In this document: positions 7,730 to 13,669 of the stretch, one piece after another
Layout of the letters: the number at the start of each line of letters is the position of its first letter
Numbering within the stretch: the first letter of the stretch is position 1
Assembly (NCBI GenBank): GCA_017555805.1
Contig: JAFZFR010000033.1
Location: 1-35,256 of the forward strand
Reading direction: 5' to 3'
From: Alistipes sp.
GTDB lineage: Bacteria; Bacteroidota; Bacteroidia; Bacteroidales; Rikenellaceae
Length of the DNA: 35,256 nt
Notes under the pieces: model-generated
What the model saw: the letters and a program-made list of their open reading frames with translations, nothing else
What the model was told of the DNA's origin: nothing
The model's database searches: none
Translations under genes and position numbers: made by a program

Positions 7730-8704
7730 ATGAGAAACAACGAAGAAATATTGGCTCTGTTCGAGAACCATCTCGCACAGATTCAACTCCCCGAGGAGCC
7801 ACAACTTCTGTACCAGCCAATCCTTTACGCGATGTCGGGTGGCGGCAAGCGCATCCGCCCTACGCTGCTGCTTTTGTGCTGCGAGGCGTTTGGTGGTGAT
7901 GTGCGCGAGGCATTGTCGGCGGCGTCGGCAGTGGAGATGTTCCACAACTTCACGCTGCTGCACGATGACATTATGGACAACGCTATGGTGCGCCGTGGCA
8001 AGCCTTCGGTATTTGCCGAGTGGGGCGAGAATGTGGCTATCCTGTCGGGTGACGCTATGATGATTTACGCCTACAAGTTGCTGCGTAATGTACCCGAGCA
8101 GAAGTTGCCACGCATCCTTGACATCTTCACCGAGATGGCTTTGCAGGTGTGCGAGGGTCAGCAGTACGATATGGACTTCGAGCATCGTCAGAAGGTCGCT
8201 GTGGCGGAGTATATGAATATGATTGAACTCAAGACCTCTGTTCTGCTGGCGGGCTCGGCGATGATTGGCGCTATTCTGGGCAATGCCTCGGAGGAGGACT
8301 CACGCAAGATTTACCGCTATGCGCTGGAGTTGGGTCTGGCGTTCCAGTTGCAGGATGACCTGCTCGACAGTTACGGCACCGAGAAGGTGCTCGGCAAGCG
8401 CATCGGTGGCGACATTCTGGAGGGTAAGAAGACCTGCCTGATGCTTAATGCTATGAGCCGCGCTACGGAGGAGGATCGTGAGATTTTGCGTAACACCCAC
8501 CTCGATGCGTCGCTCTCTGACGACGAGAAGATTGCCCGCGTGAAGGAGGTCTATAATCGTTACGACATTCCTCGTATCATCAACCAGCAGATTACAACCC
8601 GCTTCGAGCGTGCGTTGTCAATCCTCTCGACGCTGGAGATTGAGGAGGAGCGCACCATCTACCTCAAGGAGTTCGCCCAGAACCTGATGGGTAGAGAGAA
8701 ATAG
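7730..8704 (+). CDS. Polyprenyl (geranylgeranyl/octaprenyl-type) diphosphate synthase
   Basis: A trans-isoprenyl diphosphate synthase of 324 residues that condenses isopentenyl diphosphate units onto an allylic primer, feeding quinone side chains or other isoprenoids. The first aspartate-rich motif is LLHDDIMD (Asp79, Asp80, Asp83), followed by VRRGKPS. The second is LQDDLLD (Asp209, Asp210, Asp213). The GGGKRIRP substrate site is at 37-44. Residues before the first motif set chain length, but I cannot assign it reliably. The last 36 bases of the gene plus 11 following bases recur at 10057-10103, suggesting that the DNA between was inserted at this gene's end. Confidence 0.9.
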   Translation: MRNNEEILALFENHLAQIQLPEEPQLLYQPILYAMSGGGKRIRPTLLLLCCEAFGGDVREALSAASAVEMFHNFTLLHDDIMDNAMVRRGKPSVFAEWGENVAILSGDAMMIYAYKLLRNVPEQKLPRILDIFTEMALQVCEGQQYDMDFEHRQKVAVAEYMNMIELKTSVLLAGSAMIGAILGNASEEDSRKIYRYALELGLAFQLQDDLLDSYGTEKVLGKRIGGDILEGKKTCLMLNAMSRATEEDREILRNTHLDASLSDDEKIARVKEVYNRYDIPRIINQQITTRFERALSILSTLEIEEERTIYLKEFAQNLMGREK

Positions 8705-8715
8705 AAATTCAAGAT
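8669..8715 (+). repeat. Direct repeat, left copy: 3' end of the polyprenyl synthase gene
   Basis: These 47 bases cover the last 11 codons, the TAG stop and 11 bases beyond. They match 10057-10103 at 45 of 47 positions. One difference changes the last Lys codon synonymously (AAA/AAG). The two copies bracket the island with the unknown genes at 8739 and 9474. Confidence 0.9.
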
Positions 8716-8738
8716 AATAAAATATAAGCGCAAGTATT

Positions 8739-9386
8739 ATGAATAAATTGATACTTGTAATAGTATCTGTTATATCTTTGTTTTGCGGTTGCGCGAAGCG
8801 AGATAACAAGGCACAAGAGGAGACTCCTGCGCAGGGAGTTGTCAAAGAGAGTGTAGAAGATTGGCAGGCATCTATATTAAGAGACCTTGAGGAATATTAT
8901 AACAGTTGTGAGAAGCGTGTCTATCCTCTGGCTTCGGAAGTTGAGGTGTTGGACAAAAGGCTCAAGAGTCGCCCATATTGGAGAGTTGCAAATTATAAAA
9001 GCGGGCGTGTTGTAGATGACGAGGTTCATTTATATTACAAAGAGGTTCGAGTGGGAGGAGCATCTCGTATGATGATGCATATTAGAGGCGATAGTGTATG
9101 CTACTATGGACTATTTGATGAAGCATCTGCAAGAATGTCGGGAAATGCCCCTATAATTCGCGAATGGCGACGGAGTTCGGATGATATTTTGTTTTGTAGT
9201 GGTGATAGTATAGCGATAGGTTATCTGAAAAAATCGCCAGAAAAAGAACTGAATATATATCAAATATCTGTTTTAGTTCCCGTGACAAAGCAAGAGTGGA
9301 ATTCTTTTCAGCGTGAGCGTGAAAGACTGACAAAGATAGCAGAGGAGACGAATAGGACAATGGCAAATTTAATGGAAGAACAATAA
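8739..9386 (+). CDS. Unknown predicted lipoprotein in the duplicated-end island
   Basis: I do not recognise this 215-residue protein. The N-terminus MNKLILVIVSVISLFCGC is a lipoprotein signal with the lipid-modified Cys at 18 (LFCGC), so it is probably anchored in the outer or inner membrane. The mature part is charged, with a Glu-rich segment to residue 60, a probable beta-rich middle (DDEVHLYYKEVRVGGAS, MMMHIRGDSVCYYGL) and a helical, possibly coiled-coil C-terminus (FQRERERLTKIAEETNRTM). Codon use is more AT-rich than in the flanking synthase and U32 genes, in keeping with transfer. The stop codon overlaps a copy of the M24 gene's leader sequence (9386-9409). Confidence 0.75.
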   Translation: MNKLILVIVSVISLFCGCAKRDNKAQEETPAQGVVKESVEDWQASILRDLEEYYNSCEKRVYPLASEVEVLDKRLKSRPYWRVANYKSGRVVDDEVHLYYKEVRVGGASRMMMHIRGDSVCYYGLFDEASARMSGNAPIIREWRRSSDDILFCSGDSIAIGYLKKSPEKELNIYQISVLVPVTKQEWNSFQRERERLTKIAEETNRTMANLMEEQ

Positions 9387-9409
9387 CTTAAAACTAAATA
9401 ACTATGTTT
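9386..9409 (+). repeat. Near-copy of the M24 aminopeptidase leader and start codon
   Basis: ACTTAAAACTAAATA followed by ACTATGTTT at 9386-9409 equals 11625-11650, immediately upstream of and including the ATG TTT start of the M24 gene, except for a 2-base deletion. Here the ATG at 9404 leads only to a six-codon frame ending in TAA, so it is a stranded start. AT-rich leaders of this style are common in the phylum, so chance similarity is possible. Confidence 0.5.
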
Positions 9410-9473
9410 GACAATGGGCAATAAAAGTTGTTCATCCAATGAAAATGATAGTTATTTATAGAAGTATTTAATA

Positions 9474-10055
9474 ATGAAGAGACTTTTAATTCTGGCACTC
9501 GCCTTATTGCCAACGCTGGGTTGGGGACAGCGTATCGCAGAGAAGATGCAGGAGATGGATGAGCGGATGATATCCCGCGCAGGCCTCTCATTAGAGGAGT
9601 ATTTCTGTGATGCCCAGCCCATACCTCGCAATATAAAGAAGATATTACACTCTGTGGAGTGTTGGAAGGAGAGTTCTAGGTCTTGTGATGTTGTCGATGG
9701 CGTTGTTCGCATTGCAGGTTTAAGAGTTGGAGGGGTTGAGAAAAATACTATCCGTAGATTTACACGAGGCTTCAAGGGCGAATATTACTCGCGCTATTAC
9801 AACTCAGCAGGTTGGCTAAAAGTTCAGGAGGGAGAGTTTCGGTTACATAAGAAAAACTTGCTCTATTACCTCGATGGCGATATTATTTATATACCTCGCA
9901 TCAATCCGAAAAAAGATAAAACGACAGCATATTATAGGCTCACACCTTGTAGGATGAATTTCTCACAGATGAAGCAGCGTATCGCTAACCCTATCATCTC
10001 TAAACCATCCTCGAGAGGTCAATTTGGGAAAAGACACTTAACAACAAAGCCATAG
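9474..10055 (+). CDS. Unknown small exported protein with a borrowed signal peptide
   Basis: I do not recognise this 193-residue protein. Residues 1-19 (MKRLLILALALLPTLGWGQ) are a signal peptide whose DNA matches that of the M28 peptidase (start 6519, opposite strand) at about 51 of 57 bases; similarity stops at the mature boundary. The mature protein has Tyr-rich, basic stretches (EYYSRYYNSAGWLKV, NLLYYLDGDIIYIPR) and no known motif. The C-terminal 20 or so residues look like run-on translation up to the TAG directly before the duplicated synthase tail at 10057, so the original 3' end may be lost. Whether it is functional is uncertain. It is probably co-transcribed with the lipoprotein upstream (87 bases apart). 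Confidence 0.65.
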   Translation: MKRLLILALALLPTLGWGQRIAEKMQEMDERMISRAGLSLEEYFCDAQPIPRNIKKILHSVECWKESSRSCDVVDGVVRIAGLRVGGVEKNTIRRFTRGFKGEYYSRYYNSAGWLKVQEGEFRLHKKNLLYYLDGDIIYIPRINPKKDKTTAYYRLTPCRMNFSQMKQRIANPIISKPSSRGQFGKRHLTTKP

Positions 10056-10056
10056 C

Positions 10057-10103
10057 GAGTTCGCCCAGAACCTGATGGGTAGAGAGAAGTAGAAATTCAA
10101 AAT
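10057..10103 (+). repeat. Direct repeat, right copy: duplicated 3' end of the polyprenyl synthase gene
   Basis: 45 of 47 bases match 8669-8715. This copy is a gene remnant: it would encode EFAQNLMGREK and TAG but has no upstream reading frame. Its TAG begins the 36-bp AT-rich repeat at 10090-10125. It probably marks the original end of the synthase gene before the island arrived. Confidence 0.9.
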
Positions 10104-10125
10104 TTAGAATTCAAAATTCAAAATT
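10090..10125 (+). repeat. 36-bp AT-rich repeat beginning at a stop codon, copy 1
   Basis: The 36 bases are identical to 11474-11509, which also begin with a gene's TAG stop. The unit is built from AATTCAAA-like steps. A reverse copy with one difference over 32 bases is at 4913-4944. Confidence 0.85.
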
Positions 10126-10130
10126 ATAGA

Positions 10131-10203
10131 GCGCCTCGTTTCGGGGCGTATCTTCGGGAGCGTAACGCGCTTTGCGCGTCACCCCCCCCCGCTCCCGAAG
10201 ATA
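10131..10203 (+). repeat. Two-hairpin structured repeat, copy C
   Basis: Hairpin 1 is CGCCTCG-TTT-CGGGGCG. Hairpin 2 has the 14-bp perfect stem TATCTTCGGGAGCG / CGCTCCCGAAGATA (10149-10162 and 10190-10203), enclosing ACGCGC-TTT-GCGCGT and a run of C. It ends 13 bases before the U32 start codon, so it lies in that gene's leader and could shape its translation or transcription. Confidence 0.75.
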
Positions 10204-10216
10204 AAACAAAACACTT

Positions 10217-11476
10217 ATGACAATTAAAAGAAAAGATATCGAGATTATGGCGCCCGTGGGGTGTATGGAGTCGTTGCACGCAGCCATCAAGGCGGGTGCC
10301 GATGCCATCTACTTCGGTGTGGGCGTACTGAATATGCGAGCAAAGTCGGCGGTAAACTTCACCCTCGACGACCTCGCCAATATTGTGAAGATTGCCCACG
10401 AGGCGGGCGTTAAGACCTACCTTACCGTGAACACCATCCTCTACGACAACGAGATGGAGGCGGTGCGCGAGGTTATCGACCGCGCCGTTAAGGAGGGCAT
10501 CGACGCCGTTATCGCGGCAGATGTCGCCGCCATTATGTATTGCCGCAAGGTGGGTATGGAGGTGCATATCTCGACCCAGTGCAACATCTCCAACATCGAG
10601 GCTGCCGAATTCTACTCGCAGTGGGCTGATGTGGTTGTGCTGGCACGCGAGTTGAGCCTTGAGCAGATTGCCCATATCTCCCAGCAGATTGAGGAGCGCG
10701 ACCTGCGTGGTCCTCGCGGCGAGCGCCTGCGTATCGAGATGTTCGCCCACGGAGCGTTGTGTATGGCTATCTCGGGCAAGTGCTATTTGAGTGAGCACGA
10801 GTCACACTGCTCTGCAAATCGAGGTGCGTGCCGACAGATTTGCCGCCGCAAGTATATCATCACCGACGAGCAGACGGGACATCAGTTGGCGACCGATGGC
10901 CGCTACATCCTCTCGCCAAAGGATTTGTGTACAATCGACTTCCTCGACAAGTTTATCTCGGCGGGTGTGCGCGTCTTGAAGATAGAGGGTCGAGCGCGTG
11001 GCGCGGAGTATGTGAAGCGCGTGGTGGAGAGTTACGATGCGGCGCTGAAGGCTATGGAGGCGGGCGAATATACCCCCGAACTGGCGGCATCACTCAAGGA
11101 GCGTCTGCTGACTGTCTTTAACCGCGGCTTCTGGGAGGGTTACTATGCTGGTCGCCCAATGGCGGAGCATACGGCTCACTACGGCTCATCGGCAACCGAG
11201 CGCAAGGTCTATGTCGGCAAGGTGACCAACTTCTTCAAGAAGATTTCCGTTGCCGAGGTGCTGACCGAGGCGGACACCATCAGCGAGGGCGATAACCTCA
11301 TCTGGATGGGCGAGACCACAGGCGCTGTGGAGCAGCGCGCCGAGGGTTTGACCCTCCACGAGAAGGTCGTTGCTCACATCCCCAAGGGTGTCTATTGCTC
11401 AATCAAGGTGCCCGAGTTGGTGCGCCGCGGCGATAAACTCTATAAGATGGTGCCAGCGGCAGAGGCAACACATTAG
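10217..11476 (+). CDS. U32 family protein (TrhP/YegQ-like tRNA hydroxylation)
   Basis: A 419-residue member of peptidase family U32. Members such as E. coli TrhP (YegQ) and RlhA are RNA hydroxylation factors rather than proven proteases; TrhP forms 5-hydroxyuridine at tRNA position 34 using prephenate. The N-terminal TIM-barrel-like part has EIMAPVGCMESLHAAIKAGA and ADAIYFGVG. The family core EMFAHGALCMAISGKCYLS (about 174-192) and SANRGACRQICRRKY carry Cys182, Cys189, Cys205 and Cys209, suited to an iron-sulfur site, with Cys198 nearby. The length fits the TrhP class better than the longer RlhA class. The structured repeat copy C lies directly upstream. Confidence 0.85.
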   Translation: MTIKRKDIEIMAPVGCMESLHAAIKAGADAIYFGVGVLNMRAKSAVNFTLDDLANIVKIAHEAGVKTYLTVNTILYDNEMEAVREVIDRAVKEGIDAVIAADVAAIMYCRKVGMEVHISTQCNISNIEAAEFYSQWADVVVLARELSLEQIAHISQQIEERDLRGPRGERLRIEMFAHGALCMAISGKCYLSEHESHCSANRGACRQICRRKYIITDEQTGHQLATDGRYILSPKDLCTIDFLDKFISAGVRVLKIEGRARGAEYVKRVVESYDAALKAMEAGEYTPELAASLKERLLTVFNRGFWEGYYAGRPMAEHTAHYGSSATERKVYVGKVTNFFKKISVAEVLTEADTISEGDNLIWMGETTGAVEQRAEGLTLHEKVVAHIPKGVYCSIKVPELVRRGDKLYKMVPAAEATH

Positions 11477-11544
11477 AAATTCAAAATTTAGAATTCAAAA
11501 TTCAAAATTGAATTTCGGCAGTTGTGCCTAAAAATTCCTCACCT
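11474..11544 (+). repeat. 36-bp AT-rich repeat copy 2 plus remnant of a palindrome arm
   Basis: 11474-11509 is identical to 10090-10125 and starts with the TAG stop of the U32 gene. It is followed at 11527-11544 by GCCTAAAAATTCCTCACC, nearly the right arm of the inverted repeat at 1622-1726. The remaining 100 bases before the M24 gene show only the AT-rich leader that is partly copied at 9386-9409. Confidence 0.75.
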
Positions 11545-11644
11545 TCTGATGCTTCTCGGTTGAGGCAAGAATGAATTGAGCAGAAAGAGCAGGAATTTAG
11601 TGGAAGCAAAGTAAAAGAATAAAAACTTAAAACTAAATAAAACT

Positions 11645-13039
11645 ATGTTTACAAAAGAGATTTATATGGCGCGTCGTGCGGAGTTGTGCCGTCGCGTTGG
11701 CAAGGGATTGATTTTGCTCCCAGGCAATGTTGAGTCACCACTCAACTACCCAAACAATACATACCACTTCCGTCAGGACTCTACATTTATGTACTTCTTC
11801 GGTCACAGCGTGCCTGCGTTGGTGGGTGTCGTTGATGCCGAGACGGGCGTGGCTACCTTGTACGGCGACGACTTCACCGTTGAGGATATCATCTGGATGG
11901 GTCCACAGCCTACCATCGCCGACTTCGCCGAGCAGGTGGGTGTCGAGTGCTCGAAGCCTATGGCGCAGTTGCAGGGCGACATCGCGGCGGCCATTATGAA
12001 GGGTCGCGAGGTACACTACCTCCCTCCATATCGTGGCGAGACAAAGTTGATGCTCTCGGATTTGCTCGGCATAGCACCTTCTATGCTTCACGCCCGCAAG
12101 TCTATCGACCTGTTGTTCGCTGTTGCCGAGATGCGCGAGAAGAAGTCGGCAGAGGAGATTGCTGCTCTGGAGGAGGCTTTCGAGATTGGCTACCAGATGC
12201 ACACCGCCGCAATGCTCCACACACGCCCAGGTCGCACCGAGCACGAGGTGGCGGCTATCGTTGATGGTATGGCATTGCGCTACGGTACTGGCACATCGTT
12301 CACAACCATCCTCTCGCAGCACGGCGAGGTGCTTCATAACCACGACCACTCGGGCATTATGGAGTCGGGTCGTCTGCTGTTGTGCGACGCTGGTGGCGAG
12401 CATCAGAATGGCTATGTGTCGGACCACACCCGTACATTCCCCGTAAATGGCAAGTTCACCCAGAAGCAGAAGGATATCTACAACATCGTTTTGGCGGCTC
12501 ACGACGCTGCGGCAGAGGCTCTGCGCCCAGGTATGATGTATTCTGAACTCTCGGATGTGTCATCTCACACCCTGCTTGAGGGCTTGAAGGGCTTGGACTT
12601 GGTGCGTGGCTCTGTTGAGGATGCTATGGCGGCGGGTGCGGCATATCTCTTTATGCCTCACGGCTTGGGTCACGGCATCGGCTTGGATGTTCACGACTGC
12701 GAGAATATCGGGGAGCGCTCATTCTCATTCGAGCCATTGGCGGAGCGCGCGAAGGCTTCGGCTTGCTGTATCACACGCGCTTGGTGGCGCTTGATGCCTG
12801 GCACAGTGCTCTCTGACGAGCCTGGTATCTACTTCGTGCCAGCCCTTATCGACAAGATGGAGGCCGAGGGCAAGTACAAGGGCATCGTGAACTACGAGAA
12901 GCTCAAGGAGTACCGTGACTTCGGTGGTATCCGCCTCGAGGATGACCTTATCGTGACCGAGACTGGTTGCAAGATTATCGGCGACAAGACCATTCCTATC
13001 ACCGTTGAGGATGTTGAGGCAATGGTCGGCAAGGCGTAA
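11645..13039 (+). CDS. M24 family Xaa-Pro aminopeptidase (aminopeptidase P)
   Basis: A cytoplasmic di-metal aminopeptidase removing N-terminal residues before proline, 464 residues. The N-terminal creatinase-like domain is followed by the pita-bread catalytic domain with all five ligands: Asp248 (LCDAGGEH), Asp260 (SDHTRTF), His343 (GLGHGIGLDVHD), Glu392 (SDEPGIYF) and Glu432 (GGIRLEDD). Also typical is the early stretch FRQDSTFMYFFG of the aminopeptidase P N-terminal domain. It is followed 41 bases later by mqnB and probably shares its transcript. No signal peptide is present. Confidence 0.93.
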   Translation: MFTKEIYMARRAELCRRVGKGLILLPGNVESPLNYPNNTYHFRQDSTFMYFFGHSVPALVGVVDAETGVATLYGDDFTVEDIIWMGPQPTIADFAEQVGVECSKPMAQLQGDIAAAIMKGREVHYLPPYRGETKLMLSDLLGIAPSMLHARKSIDLLFAVAEMREKKSAEEIAALEEAFEIGYQMHTAAMLHTRPGRTEHEVAAIVDGMALRYGTGTSFTTILSQHGEVLHNHDHSGIMESGRLLLCDAGGEHQNGYVSDHTRTFPVNGKFTQKQKDIYNIVLAAHDAAAEALRPGMMYSELSDVSSHTLLEGLKGLDLVRGSVEDAMAAGAAYLFMPHGLGHGIGLDVHDCENIGERSFSFEPLAERAKASACCITRAWWRLMPGTVLSDEPGIYFVPALIDKMEAEGKYKGIVNYEKLKEYRDFGGIRLEDDLIVTETGCKIIGDKTIPITVEDVEAMVGKA

Positions 13040-13080
13040 GCCGTTGCTCAATCGTTTGTCCAATCAAAACCAAAAATGAA

Positions 13081-13617
13081 ATGAAGACGCTCTACTTGTT
13101 TCCCACCCTTGAGGAGTCTGCGGTGTTCTGCGACCTCTGCCCCAATTTGCGCGAGCAGGTTGTGGTTGTTGGCGTAGGTATGGCCGAGGCGGGTGCTCGT
13201 GCGGCGCAGGCGATTGCGAGGCGAGAGCCTCAGCGTGTGGTGCTGTGTGGCATTGCGGGGGCGTGCGACCGCAGGGTTGAGGTCGGCGCGGTGGTGCAGG
13301 TCGAGAGCGACAGGGTGGCTGGTCTGCCCGAGAAATATTGCATCGAGTACAGCTCCTCCCTGGTCGAGGGGCTGTGCCGTGTGCAGAGCCTTACGGTGAA
13401 TCGTACGGGCGAGTCGCTGTCTGTAGTGGCGGGCAATATCCCCTGCATCGAGCAGATGGAGGGCGCAGCCGTGGCGGCGGCGTGTGAGGCGCTGGGCGTT
13501 AAGGAGTATTACCACCTGCGCGCCATCTCAAACTATGTTGATGACCCCCGTTCGGCGTGGCGCATCAAGGAGGCTGTCAGCGCCCTCGGCGAGTGGCTTG
13601 CCGCACATAATCTTTAG
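13081..13617 (+). CDS. mqnB: Futalosine hydrolase (menaquinone synthesis)
   Basis: MqnB removes hypoxanthine from futalosine in the alternative (futalosine) route to menaquinone, in the cytoplasm. The 178-residue protein belongs to the nucleoside phosphorylase fold: VVVVGVGMAEAGA near residue 30, VVLCGIAGAC (53-62), the substrate-binding IEQMEGAAVA block and RAISNYVDDP near the end, both typical of MqnB. It is a little shorter than usual (about 200-225). mqnD, another gene of the route, lies 5.4 kb downstream on the same strand, separated by an AT-rich insert gene and a rhamnosidase. The first ATG at 13076 gives only two codons; 13081 is the real start. Confidence 0.87.
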   Translation: MKTLYLFPTLEESAVFCDLCPNLREQVVVVGVGMAEAGARAAQAIARREPQRVVLCGIAGACDRRVEVGAVVQVESDRVAGLPEKYCIEYSSSLVEGLCRVQSLTVNRTGESLSVVAGNIPCIEQMEGAAVAAACEALGVKEYYHLRAISNYVDDPRSAWRIKEAVSALGEWLAAHNL

Positions 13618-13631
13618 TGAGTAAAGATTAT
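13607..13631 (+). other. AT-rich inverted repeat at the mqnB end / insert boundary
   Basis: ATAATCTTTA (13607-13616) and TAAAGATTAT (13622-13631) form a 10-bp perfect stem around GTGAG, spanning the mqnB stop codon (TAG, 13615-13617). Only TT follows, so it is a poor terminator. It marks the sharp change from GC-rich mqnB to the AT-rich gene at 13670 and may be a boundary trace or a weak attenuator. Confidence 0.5.
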
Positions 13632-13669
13632 TTGGGGATTTTGTGTGAAACAAAATAATAAAGTTTGTG

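Noticed and set aside
11735-12502. 255-residue open frame antisense to the M24 aminopeptidase
   Set aside because: It arises from the GC-rich codon pattern of the sense gene, whose five metal ligands are all intact. The antisense translation has no recognisable features.
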